A DNA stretch of 64,000 bases, taken from contig CALXPL010000001.1 in the NCBI GenBank assembly GCA_944390275.1, positions 518,195 to 582,194 of the forward strand, in the 5' to 3' direction. The stretch is from an uncultured Alphaproteobacteria bacterium. Lineage in GTDB: Bacteria > Pseudomonadota > Alphaproteobacteria > RF32 > CAG-239. This document shows positions 31,245 to 39,569 of the stretch, piece after piece. The notes beneath the pieces are model-generated. The model was not told the DNA's origin. It worked only from the letters and a program-made list of their open reading frames with translations, and searched no databases. The translations under genes and the position numbers were made by a program. The first letter of the stretch is position 1. Each line of letters starts with the position of its first letter.

Positions 31245-34088
31245 TTAATACTGGCCAAAGGTAGCTTTGCTCCAGTTGTTTGAAACAGTCCAGGTGCCGT
31301 CTTCGTTGACGGTCTTGCTTACCGGAAGGATTCCTGACGGATAGCCCTTGTAGGTAATGTCGTGTTTTGTGATGTTGCTAATACCACCACTTACACCAAC
31401 ATAACGGTAAGAGCTACCAACTTCAGTGATTGAAGCTGCTTCCCAACCGCTTCCTGACGGAATGGCTGAAATTGTTCCTGACGGGGCAGTTCCTTTATAG
31501 ACCTGCTTGCCATCAACAAACAAAATACAGTTGCCATTATCGTATCTTGCGGCAATGGTTACATGTGGTCTATTATCATAGCCCCATGCAACTGTTGAGT
31601 AGGCTGCAATAATTCCGAAGTCCGGAATTTCTGGTTCGTCCGGTGTTTCATCCGGAGTTTCATCCGGAGTTTCATCCGGAGTTTCATCCGGTGTTTCATC
31701 TGGAGTTTCATCCGGAGTTTCTTTTTCAATTGTCTCAATAGCGTTGTCGCTTGAAGAAGCAACTTCAACATTGTCTGCATACAATCTTGCCGTGAAGCTG
31801 TAAGTGTTAGCATCTTCTGTTGAATTTACTAATGCAACGGCACCTGTTACATTGCCCGAAATGGTCAATGTTTCGGTAATTCCATGCGCGCTTACGGTGT
31901 AAGACGTCTGCAAGGAAACTGTTGCAATGTTGTTGCCTCTATTGGAAGCAAAGAAGTAATCTTTTGCTCCAGAATAAGTCTGATTGGCAGAGCCTGTCAG
32001 CGCAAATCCTGTTTCACCTTCTTTGGCTGTCCAATCCGCTACGGCACTTGCTGTTATATTATAAACAAGGTTAACAGAGCCTTCTTCGGTAACATTCAGT
32101 TCCGGATATAAGCTATGAATTTCCTTGTAAATATAATACAATTTGCCGTTTTCAACGCGGTTTTTGACAATTGATTTTGAAACTTCGTCTTCTTCTGCCG
32201 GTTCTTCCGGCTCTTCCGGTTCTTCAACTTCTTCAGAATAAACAACTTCTTGCTTACCTGTGGCTACTTCTGTTCCACCATTGATCAGATGGTAGTTGAT
32301 GTAGTCAAGATAAGAAATAACGTTACTTGAAGAAGAAATGTTTGATGTTCCCAGTTCAACTCCGGTTTTTTCAACCAAGAGTCCTTCGTTCCAGATACTG
32401 AGGTTGTAGCCATTGTCGTTATAATTGACAACAGTACGTCCTTCAGAGACGATTTCATTGGTGAAGTCTGCATACACGAAATTTGAGGTGTATTGGCAGA
32501 AAGTACCGCTGTAATTACCGTCCTGGAACGGTTCTTCTGAGATGAGAACCATTTCCGGAGTTGTCGTTACATAAGATCTGTTCAGAGTGCTCTTGCGAGC
32601 TTCTGTTGACATCTTTCCCATATGACGCACGCTCATAGGAGTTTCAGAATCATCGGCATTGTTATAAGTGCGGACGAGAGTCCACTTGATATAACTACCT
32701 TCGATGCGAATATCCTTTGCGTATGCTCCGGTTTGAACCGTTGGATCTTCCGGTGTTCCGGGATCTATTGTTTCATCTTTCACAAGATTAACAATAGATT
32801 CAATATTTTCAGAAGTACCCACATAGCTTGCGTTAGCTGTGTAGGTCAGAACCATACGATTGCTGTTTCCTCCATCATCGGTAACTGAAACTTCATTCAG
32901 TTCCCAACCGGTGATGTCCCAAGAGTGTTCGCCACCCAGAGGGTCAATCAGTATTGGAAATTCAAAGATACCACCCATGGTTACAACCGCTTTGGTTGTT
33001 TTCATGATGATGGTGTTTTTCATTTCCGTTATCTGAATCTGGCAACCTAACTGGCTGTCAGAACGAGCATTGCCAGTCTTGATGTTCTTTCCGAAGCTGG
33101 GTTCCAGCTTGGAATAATCAAAATTAATAACCTTGATTGTTTGTTCTTCATTGTTGAATGTTGAACAGTTCAAAGGGATATTAATTTGACCAAGGATTTC
33201 CTTTGAACCGTCGCTGTAGATGACCTGAAGATCACCTGTAACGCCGTTTATAGAGATTTCCTTGTTTATAACATCATATTTCACCGCCTCTTTGGGGTCT
33301 TCGGTTGGAGGAACAACCTCAGATGACTTAGCCTCACGGTAAGCCATCTCGATATAGAAACCCTTTTCAGATTCATTGTCCGCAGTTACTTTGGCAATGC
33401 CGTGTACGCGAACAACATATTTTGAAAAGTCAGCAGAATCACCTTCTGCGATGATTTCTGTGCGGTCGTAGCTGTATGCTATGTTGCCTTCACACAAGTC
33501 TGTCATTTCCTGACCGGCAATGGTCAAAGAATTTACAGAATTCTGTGCGAAAGCACGGAAAGCGATTGTTCTTTCCCCGTAAGTCAAGAAAGTGATGTCG
33601 CCATCCTTTCTGATTTCAGGGTCAGAATTAAACACTTCCATACCGCCGTTTTCTACAAACTTAACGCCTTTGTAGCCAAACCCAGGCACAAAGTAGTTAA
33701 TTTTGTAGGTTTCATTGGCGTCTTTTACAGAACCGTCACTGTATTTAACCTCGGCGAGGTATTTTACAGCTTGAGTTCCAAAAATACCACCATCGCGGGC
33801 TTCCAAATCGTAGGAAGCTCTTGTGATGGTTGCATTTTCTTCTACCCAATCGACGTTCCCGTATTCGCAACCGTAGTGATCAACGGTTTCTACTTTTACT
33901 TCCGGCTGATCCGGTTCCGGATCTTCACCGCCTTGCTGACCGCATGTCGGACATGGGTCAACTAAGGTGTCAACTTCGCTTTCGCAAGATGCGAAAGTTA
34001 CGGCGAATACTAATACGCATACGAGTGCGATGGCACTCTTAACTGCTGCAGCTGCGTATCCTGCAACAGAGTTCATAGTCTTTTTCAT
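31245..34088 (-). CDS. Large modular surface lipoprotein A, Bacteroidota-like
   Basis: 947-aa predicted lipoprotein, paralogue of the 1419-aa protein at 34753. N-terminus MKKTMNSVAGYAAAAVKSAIALVC... ends in a lipobox FASC, followed by an acidic ESEVD stretch resembling the lipoprotein export signal of Bacteroidota. Modules in order: N-terminal domain (about 60-250), a VKYDVINKE domain (about 270-430), one 'C' module (AYAKDIRIEG..., about 450-615), one 'D' module (VENGKLYYIYKE..., about 630-785), a PDET tandem repeat, and a C-terminal domain ending ATFGQY. Two-Cys turn CPTCG follows the lipid Cys. No SD; a structured leader precedes the start. Base composition is more GC-balanced than neighbours. 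Function unknown; surface adhesion is inference. Confidence 0.85.
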   Translation of the reverse strand: MKKTMNSVAGYAAAAVKSAIALVCVLVFAVTFASCESEVDTLVDPCPTCGQQGGEDPEPDQPEVKVETVDHYGCEYGNVDWVEENATITRASYDLEARDGGIFGTQAVKYLAEVKYSDGSVKDANETYKINYFVPGFGYKGVKFVENGGMEVFNSDPEIRKDGDITFLTYGERTIAFRAFAQNSVNSLTIAGQEMTDLCEGNIAYSYDRTEIIAEGDSADFSKYVVRVHGIAKVTADNESEKGFYIEMAYREAKSSEVVPPTEDPKEAVKYDVINKEISINGVTGDLQVIYSDGSKEILGQINIPLNCSTFNNEEQTIKVINFDYSKLEPSFGKNIKTGNARSDSQLGCQIQITEMKNTIIMKTTKAVVTMGGIFEFPILIDPLGGEHSWDITGWELNEVSVTDDGGNSNRMVLTYTANASYVGTSENIESIVNLVKDETIDPGTPEDPTVQTGAYAKDIRIEGSYIKWTLVRTYNNADDSETPMSVRHMGKMSTEARKSTLNRSYVTTTPEMVLISEEPFQDGNYSGTFCQYTSNFVYADFTNEIVSEGRTVVNYNDNGYNLSIWNEGLLVEKTGVELGTSNISSSSNVISYLDYINYHLINGGTEVATGKQEVVYSEEVEEPEEPEEPAEEDEVSKSIVKNRVENGKLYYIYKEIHSLYPELNVTEEGSVNLVYNITASAVADWTAKEGETGFALTGSANQTYSGAKDYFFASNRGNNIATVSLQTSYTVSAHGITETLTISGNVTGAVALVNSTEDANTYSFTARLYADNVEVASSSDNAIETIEKETPDETPDETPDETPDETPDETPDETPDEPEIPDFGIIAAYSTVAWGYDNRPHVTIAARYDNGNCILFVDGKQVYKGTAPSGTISAIPSGSGWEAASITEVGSSYRYVGVSGGISNITKHDITYKGYPSGILPVSKTVNEDGTWTVSNNWSKATFGQY
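31636..31722 (-). repeat. 12-bp tandem repeat encoding PDET units
   Basis: About seven copies of a 12-nt unit (TTTCATCCGGAG on the + strand, with a few single-base variants) lie in frame in lipoprotein A and encode Pro-Asp-Glu-Thr repeats. Being a multiple of three, copy-number change would lengthen or shorten the stalk without a frameshift. The 1419-aa paralogue has a short NPDPDP-type linker at this place instead. Confidence 0.9.
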
Positions 34089-34137
34089 ATATTTTTTATT
34101 TTTTATTATTATTTTTTTTTGTTTTTGAAATATAGGG

Positions 34138-34213
34138 AACTCACCAAAATGAAAATTTTGGTAAGTGAAAAAAATTTTTGAAACTCCGCTGGCAGTCCGT
34201 GGACCGCAGAGTT
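34138..34213 (-). promoter_or_regulatory. Structured leader RNA of lipoprotein A gene (two hairpins)
   Basis: Read on the minus strand: hairpin I (34213-34182) has an outer 8-bp stem AACTCTGC/GCGGAGTT and a small inner hairpin with loop CACG; a T-rich spacer follows; hairpin II (34166-34139) is a 12-bp stem (one mismatch) with a TTTC loop on that strand. The same two-hairpin order is found before lipoprotein B (39052-39119), with different bases but preserved pairing. Hairpin I followed by a T-run could act as an attenuator. Confidence 0.6.
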
Positions 34214-34288
34214 ATATATATGTGTATTATTATTGAGAAGTCCGAATTTTCACAAACCTTTTCCTTATAATTTTGAAAACTCAAAATC

Positions 34289-34337
34289 TTTTCTAATAAT
34301 AATTATTCTAATAGGGTTGACATAATAAGATTTTGTC
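34289..34337 (-). promoter_or_regulatory. Upstream block shared by the two lipoprotein genes (copy A)
   Basis: 49-nt stretch matching 39166-39213 upstream of lipoprotein B: TTTTCTAATAAT, CTAAT, then TGACATAAT-3 nt-ATTTTGTC (17 of 20 identical in that last part). On the minus strand this gives TTGACAAAAT..., a good -35 element. The -10 position is not clear. Likely the promoter or an operator region. Confidence 0.5.
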
Positions 34338-34671
34338 AATTTTAGAATAGCATAAAATCGTCTTTCGTGCAACAAAAATTACAAAAGTTAATGAATCGTT
34401 TAAATTTTTTTTGGCATTCTTTTACTGGCTTTTTGGACGAAAATTAAAAAATGAAAATATCTCTCTGCCGTAATCCTTTGGAAAAAGACTCGTTTTTTCT
34501 CCCTTGTTTTTTGTTTTGCAGAATCTGACAAATAAAAATATACAAAAATTCGGCTTTGAACAAAAAAAGTTTTTTTCCTTTTCTCTTTGTTTTTTCGCTT
34601 TTTCTTGTTCCGACTCGCAAATTTGAGGTCAAAATCGCTCTTTCTTTGCTTTTCCTTTGGTATTTTCGCAA
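34338..34671. other. Gene-free, low-complexity intergenic stretch
   Basis: AT-rich sequence between the lipoprotein A promoter block and the lipoprotein B terminator. Open frames here are Lys-rich, lack start signals and run through the terminator hairpin, so none is accepted. I see no other structure in it. Confidence 0.6.
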
Positions 34672-34707
34672 AAAAAAGCCGCGGCACTTGCGTGCGGCGG
34701 CTTTTTT
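34672..34707 (-). terminator. Terminator of lipoprotein B gene
   Basis: 16-bp stem with a single mismatch, AAAAAAGCCGC...GCGGCTTTTTT, inner GCAC/GTGC and TTGC loop; A-run on one side gives the T-run on the minus strand. Strong, and possibly bidirectional. Confidence 0.9.
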
Positions 34708-34752
34708 TAATTAGAGTCTGCGAAGGAGCTTTTTTCTCGTTCGCTTTTTTTA

Positions 34753-37700
34753 TCAATACTGGCCAAAGGTAGCACTTGTATAGTTGTTTGCAGCGTACCA
34801 TGTTCCATCATCATTCTTCTTTACGTTGACAGGAAGAATTCCTGATGGGTAGCCTTTGTAGGTAATCTCATGCTTGGCGATTACACTAGACGCACCACTG
34901 ACACCAACATAACGGTAGGAATCTCCTACTTCCGTAATTGAAGCGGCTTCCCAGCTGCTTCCTGACGGAACGGCTGAAATTGTTCCTGCCGGAGCTTTGC
35001 CTTTGTAAACCTGCTTGCCGTCAACATACAGAATGCAATTTCCGTTGTCGTACGATGCTGCCATGGTTACATGAGGTCCGTTGTCATAACCCCATGCGAC
35101 GGTTGAATAAACAGCAACAAGTCCATAAGGATTTGGATCCGGATCCGGTGTTACGGTTTCAATGGCTTCGTCACTCGCATTGGCAATCTCAACATTGTCC
35201 GCGTACAATCTCGCTGTGAAGCGGTAAGTATTGGATGTTGATGATGTGTTCGTGCGTGTTACTTCACCACTGACCTTGCCATCTACCGTTAACGTAAAGT
35301 CTTCTCCGTCATGTGTTACAATGTAGCTCTTCTGCAAAGATGCATTAGCGTAGTTGTTGCCACGGTTCGAACTGAACGTATAGTTTCCTGCATTTCCGTA
35401 AGACTGGGTTGTACTTCCGGTCAAATTGAAACCAGATAAACTGTTTTGAGCTGTCCAGTCATCAACAGCTGTTGCACTCAAGCTCTTAACCAAAGGAACA
35501 GAGTGTTGTGTTGTAGAGTTCAGTTCGGTGTTAACAGAATGTTTTACAATATAATTGTAATACAGCTGTCCATCCTGAACTTTTATCTTTTCAACTCTTC
35601 TGGTAATTACATCATCCGGTTCGTCTTCTTCAATCGTTTCAATAGCTTCATCGCTTTTGCTTGAGATTTCAACATTGTCTGCATATAATCTCGTGGTGAA
35701 ACGATAAGTATTGGATGTTGAAGAAGAATTTATCTTGGAAACTTCTCCCGTTACATTACCAATAATGGTCAATGTTTCGGTAATTCCATGCGCGCTTACA
35801 GTGTAAGACGTCCGGAGATTCGTTTGGGCGATGTTGTTTCCGCGATTTGACGCGAATATGTAATCTTTTGCACTCGTATAACTCTGGTTGCTTGAACCTG
35901 TCAGCGCAAACCCTGTTGCCGATGATGTTGTTTTCCAGTCGTTTACGGCAATTGCTTTATGCGTATATACAAGATCAACAGAGCCGTTTTCCGTAATATC
36001 TAATTCCGGCTTCTGGCTGTGTCTTTCTGTATAGATGTAATACAATTTACCGTTGGCAACTTTGTCCTTGGTTATATTCTTGCTGATGATGTCTTCACCA
36101 CCCGCATTTTCCAAAGTTTCAACAACTGTTGCCGAACTGCTCTTGAAGAATACGTTGTTTACATACAAATCTGTCTTGAAAGTGTATGTGTTTGTATTCG
36201 TATCCGATGCCGTTCTGCTGACAGAGGCTTTGATGTTGCCGCTTACCGTAAAGGTATGGCTTACTCCGTCATGAACTACCGTATATTCGGTTTCAAGAGA
36301 TGTGTTGGCTTTGTTCTCTCCGCGATTTGAAGCGAATATGTAATTTCGCGGTGTGTCGTAAACCTGATCCGTGTTACCTGTCAGATTAAAGCCTGCTGTT
36401 TCTGCTGCCGTTGACCATGGGCTGACTGTTTGAGCAATGATGTTGCCGACTAAGTCTATACTGTAACGAGTCTTGGAGTTTAATTCCGGATACTTACTAT
36501 GTGTTACAATATAATAATAGTAAAGTTTTCCGTCTTGAACTCCGTCTTCTTGGAAGTCGCGTGTGATGATGTCTTCATCATTGTCTCCTCCGCCTTCCGT
36601 CGTATAGGCTACTTCTTGCTTTCCGGTTGCTACTTCCGCTCCACCGTTTGTTAAGTGGTAGTTGATGTAATCCAGATAAGTAATAAAGTCTTTGTCGGTC
36701 GAAATATCATAACGGCCCAACTCTTCGCCGGTCTTCGTGACCAACAATGCTTCGTTCCAAACTTCCATTTCAAAACCATTATCATTATAGTTAACAATGG
36801 TTCTTCCTTGTGATGAAATTATGTTGGTGAAGTCTGCATACACAAAACTTGAGGTGTATTTACAGAATGTACCTGAATAATTGTTTTCCGTGAATGATTC
36901 ACTGGAAACTAAGTTCATCTTCGGAGTGGACGTGTTGTAATCGCGAACTTCGGTTGTCTTGCGGCTCTCGGTTGTCAGATTGCCTAAATGGCGGATACTC
37001 ATCGGAATTTCTTCATCCACAGCATTGTTGAATGTGCGGACTAGAGTCCAACGAATTAAGGCTCCGTCTATATAAGCATCCTTGGCATAAGCTCCTGTCT
37101 GATGGGTAGGATCATCAGGTTCAACATTTTCATTTTCCGTGTATCCGACTTCTTGTTTTCCTGTGGCTACTTCTGTACCACCGTTTGTTAAGTGGTAGTT
37201 GATGTAGTCGAGATAAACTTTTTGGTTCGGATTGGTGGAGATGTTGGTTGTTCCCAATTCCACACCTGTTTTTTCAACGAGCAATGCTTCGTTCCAGACA
37301 TTCATCTTAAAGCCGTTGTCATCATAGTTGACTACTGTTCGACCTTCCGATGAAATGATGTTGGTAAAATCTGCATATACGAAATTTGAGGTGTATTGGC
37401 AGAAACTACCATAATAATTTCCATCTTGGAACGGCTCCATGGAGATTAAATCCATGTTCGGTGTCGTTGTTGCGTAGGTACGATCCTCAGTTGTCTTACG
37501 GCTTTCGGTCTTTATCTTGCCCATATGACGAATACTCATCGGTATTTCTTCATTGTCATGGTGGAGGAAGATTCTTACCAAAGTCCATTTGATGAATTCA
37601 CCTTCGATATGGGCATCTTTGGCGTAAGCATCAATTTGTTCTTTTTCTCCAGGGTCAATGTCACCGCCGCCGTCTTCTTTTACAAGATTTACTATGGAAG

Positions 37701-39012
37701 TTAAGTTTTCACTGCTTCCGTAATAATAAGCATTGGCGGTGTAGTTTAACACCATCAAATTGCCGTTGCCGCCGTCATCAGTTATTGAAATTTCATTCAG
37801 TTCCCATCCAGTTATGTCCCATGTGTGTTCAACACCCATTGGGTCAATCAAAACAGGAACTTCATAAATACCGCCCATGGTGGCAACCGCTTTATCGGTT
37901 TTCATGGTAATGGTATTTTTCATTTCAGTTATTTGAATCTGGCAACCCAACTGATAGTCGCTTCGTACGTTTCCGGTGCGAATGTTGTTGCCAAAGCTCG
38001 GGGTCTGTTTGTTGTAGGCAAAATTATTTACCTTTACCGTTTGTTCCGGATTGGTAAATGTTGATATTCTTAACGGAATATTAATATTGCCTAGCGTTTC
38101 TTTACTTCCATCGTTGTAGATGACAATTAAATCGCCTGTAACTTTGTCTTTATAAACCTTTTTGTTTATGACATCGTATTTGACGATTTCTTTATCTTCT
38201 GGATCTGGTGGAAGAACACCTCCATCTTTGGCTTCTCTGAAGTTCATTTCAATGTAAAATCCTTTTGAAATGTCTTCTCCATCAGAGGCAACAGCTGTTC
38301 CGTAAACGCGAACAACATATTTTTTCCAGTCGGCGGAATCGCCTTTATATATCAGTTCTGTTCGGTCATAGCCGTATTCACTGTCAACACCGCACAAGTC
38401 GGTTTTTTCTTTTCCGTTTATTGTAATTGAATTAACGGATTTTGAAGTGAAAGTACGGAAGGCAATTTGCTTCGTACTTCCCCATGTGAGGAAGGTAATG
38501 TCGCCTTGGTGGGTGATGTCGGGATCTGATTCAAAGACTTTAATGTCGCCGGCTTTCAAAAATTTGATGCCGCGGTAGCCGAATCCGGCAATCGAGTGGT
38601 TTACACTATAAGGCCAATTCGAATTCACAACAGAATCGTTGCTGAATAAGGTTTGTGCCTTGTAGGTTACTTCTACCTTGCCGAAAACACCTCCGTCGCG
38701 GTCAGCTAGTTGGTAGCTTGATGTTCGTGTCAAAACGGCATTTTCTGCCGTCCAGATGTTCTTTCCAAATGCACATCCGAGTTTGTTGACCTCTTTGACG
38801 GTAACATCCGGTTTGGGGTCAGGGTTAGTATCCGGTTTGTTGTCTGGGCAATCGCCTCCGGGACAGGGTTCAACTATGGTGTCAACCTCTGTACCACAAC
38901 TGCTTAATCCCATACTCATTGTTCCTATCACAAATACGCAAAGGAACATCATTAAGATGTTCTTTCCTGTTGCAGCTGCGTATCCTGCAACAGAGTTTAA
39001 AATCTGTCTCAT
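34753..39012 (-). CDS. Giant modular surface lipoprotein B, Bacteroidota-like
   Basis: 1419-aa predicted lipoprotein, longer paralogue of lipoprotein A. N-terminus MRQILNSVAGYAAATGKNIL..., lipobox LSSC, then GTEVD and a Pro/Asp linker (CPGGDCPDNKPDTNPDPKP). It has the same N-terminal and VKYDVINKK domains, then two C modules (IDAYAKDAHIEG..., TGAYAKDAYIDG...) and three D modules (each with a GKLYYxY or GQLYYNY motif, FxLTGS..QSY and ASNRGxN), and the shared C-terminal domain (VAVYSTVAWGYDNGPHVTM to ATFGQY). So C and D numbers are 2 and 3 versus 1 and 1 in A. No SD: start context TTATTATATG. No enzyme motif is seen. Surface exposure is inference from the lipobox and acidic export-like signal. 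Confidence 0.85.
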   Translation of the reverse strand: MRQILNSVAGYAAATGKNILMMFLCVFVIGTMSMGLSSCGTEVDTIVEPCPGGDCPDNKPDTNPDPKPDVTVKEVNKLGCAFGKNIWTAENAVLTRTSSYQLADRDGGVFGKVEVTYKAQTLFSNDSVVNSNWPYSVNHSIAGFGYRGIKFLKAGDIKVFESDPDITHQGDITFLTWGSTKQIAFRTFTSKSVNSITINGKEKTDLCGVDSEYGYDRTELIYKGDSADWKKYVVRVYGTAVASDGEDISKGFYIEMNFREAKDGGVLPPDPEDKEIVKYDVINKKVYKDKVTGDLIVIYNDGSKETLGNINIPLRISTFTNPEQTVKVNNFAYNKQTPSFGNNIRTGNVRSDYQLGCQIQITEMKNTITMKTDKAVATMGGIYEVPVLIDPMGVEHTWDITGWELNEISITDDGGNGNLMVLNYTANAYYYGSSENLTSIVNLVKEDGGGDIDPGEKEQIDAYAKDAHIEGEFIKWTLVRIFLHHDNEEIPMSIRHMGKIKTESRKTTEDRTYATTTPNMDLISMEPFQDGNYYGSFCQYTSNFVYADFTNIISSEGRTVVNYDDNGFKMNVWNEALLVEKTGVELGTTNISTNPNQKVYLDYINYHLTNGGTEVATGKQEVGYTENENVEPDDPTHQTGAYAKDAYIDGALIRWTLVRTFNNAVDEEIPMSIRHLGNLTTESRKTTEVRDYNTSTPKMNLVSSESFTENNYSGTFCKYTSSFVYADFTNIISSQGRTIVNYNDNGFEMEVWNEALLVTKTGEELGRYDISTDKDFITYLDYINYHLTNGGAEVATGKQEVAYTTEGGGDNDEDIITRDFQEDGVQDGKLYYYYIVTHSKYPELNSKTRYSIDLVGNIIAQTVSPWSTAAETAGFNLTGNTDQVYDTPRNYIFASNRGENKANTSLETEYTVVHDGVSHTFTVSGNIKASVSRTASDTNTNTYTFKTDLYVNNVFFKSSSATVVETLENAGGEDIISKNITKDKVANGKLYYIYTERHSQKPELDITENGSVDLVYTHKAIAVNDWKTTSSATGFALTGSSNQSYTSAKDYIFASNRGNNIAQTNLRTSYTVSAHGITETLTIIGNVTGEVSKINSSSTSNTYRFTTRLYADNVEISSKSDEAIETIEEDEPDDVITRRVEKIKVQDGQLYYNYIVKHSVNTELNSTTQHSVPLVKSLSATAVDDWTAQNSLSGFNLTGSTTQSYGNAGNYTFSSNRGNNYANASLQKSYIVTHDGEDFTLTVDGKVSGEVTRTNTSSTSNTYRFTARLYADNVEIANASDEAIETVTPDPDPNPYGLVAVYSTVAWGYDNGPHVTMAASYDNGNCILYVDGKQVYKGKAPAGTISAVPSGSSWEAASITEVGDSYRYVGVSGASSVIAKHEITYKGYPSGILPVNVKKNDDGTWYAANNYTSATFGQY
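35150..36580 (-). repeat. Three tandem D modules in lipoprotein B
   Basis: Three consecutive copies of a roughly 475-nt coding module (approximately 36105-36580, 35625-36100, 35150-35610), encoding 'xxNGKLYYxYxxxHSxxPEL' to 'ADNVxIxSxSDxAIET'. Conserved protein marks are GFxLTG, FASNRG and LYADN/LYVNN. The middle copy is closest to the D module of lipoprotein A, with a stretch of about 40 nt near 35765 almost identical to 31865. Confidence 0.8.
36595..37640 (-). repeat. Two tandem C modules in lipoprotein B
   Basis: Two consecutive copies of a roughly 510-nt coding module (approximately 37125-37640 and 36595-37105) encoding AYAKDAxI.G...WTLVR at the start, MSIRHxG, FCxYTSxFVYADFTN, and YLDYINYHLxNGGxEVATGKQEV at the end. 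Lipoprotein A has a single copy at about 32235-32735. Confidence 0.8.
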
Positions 39013-39051
39013 ATAATAAAATTTTAAAAGTTATTAATTATATATGTTAGA

Positions 39052-39119
39052 ACTCGCAAAATTGTTTTGCGAGTGAGAGAAATTTTTGAACTCTGGCGGA
39101 AGCACGTATGCTGCAGAGT
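39052..39119 (-). promoter_or_regulatory. Structured leader RNA of lipoprotein B gene (two hairpins)
   Basis: On the minus strand: hairpin I (39119-39090) with stem ACTCTG/CAGAGT and inner AGCA-loop-TGCT; spacer CAAAAATTTCTCTC; hairpin II (39074-39052) a perfect 10-bp stem ACTCGCAAAA/TTTTGCGAGT with 3-nt loop. Layout equals that at 34138-34213. Inner stem bases differ (GGTC/GACT there, AGCA/TGCT here) but pairing is kept. Confidence 0.6.
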
Positions 39120-39165
39120 GTATTATGTTGATGGAAAACCAGTATCTTTCTTTGACTCTTCTTGG

Positions 39166-39213
39166 TTTTCTAATAATTCCTAATGTAATATTATGACATA
39201 ATCGTATTTTGTC
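39166..39213 (-). promoter_or_regulatory. Upstream block shared by the two lipoprotein genes (copy B)
   Basis: Counterpart of 34289-34337. It contains TTTTCTAATAAT and TGACATAAT-3 nt-ATTTTGTC in the same order, about 75 nt upstream of hairpin I. Probable promoter or regulator-binding region. Confidence 0.5.
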
Positions 39214-39493
39214 TAGTGTAATGTAACATAATGTCCTTAATTTTGCAAGAAAAATTAATTGTTATTTTGTTTAATTTAACAAAAATGAAACAAATGGACA
39301 AAACTTGTCTCTGTTTGCGTATTCGTAAGCGAATCGATTTTTTCTTGTTTCCTTCAAATTATAAAAGTTTTAAACGAATCGACTTTTTTGACACTTTTAT
39401 CCCATTCCCGTTGTGAATAAATCTTTCAAAACAAAATTTTTCTTGAAGAATCTTACAACCTGTTATAAATTTGCGGAAGTTTGATAACTAAGT

Positions 39494-39529
39494 GGCTGCG
39501 AATCCTGCGGCGTTTTTTGCAGGCCAGCC
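39494..39529 (+). promoter_or_regulatory. Stem-loop in the ppdK leader
   Basis: GGCTG/CAGCC outer and CCTGC/GCAGG inner stems separated by a CGAAT bulge, with GGCG-T6 in the loop. It ends 40 nt before the start of ppdK. The rest of the 39214-39569 gap shows no gene; two copies of CGAATCGA(T/C)TTTTT lie near 39332 and 39374. Confidence 0.5.
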
Positions 39530-39569
39530 TTCGTTTTAACTTTATTAGCTGATAGGAGCTGAATTGACC

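Noticed and set aside
31636..31722. Possible CRISPR-like repeat array
   Set aside because: Direct repeats are contiguous 12-mers without spacers and encode an in-frame PDET stalk in a lipoprotein gene.
34400..34801. 133-codon Lys/Arg-rich open frame on the minus strand between the two lipoprotein genes
   Set aside because: It starts inside lipoprotein B, runs through that gene's strong terminator hairpin, has no SD or recognisable motif and is low complexity.
39231..39416. 61-codon frame in the ppdK upstream region
   Set aside because: Compositionally biased (Ile/Phe/Lys), no SD and no similarity; lies in the promoter/leader gap.
39488..39535. tRNA-like cloverleaf in the ppdK leader
   Set aside because: Only a bulged stem-loop can be formed; no T-loop or anticodon arm is present.
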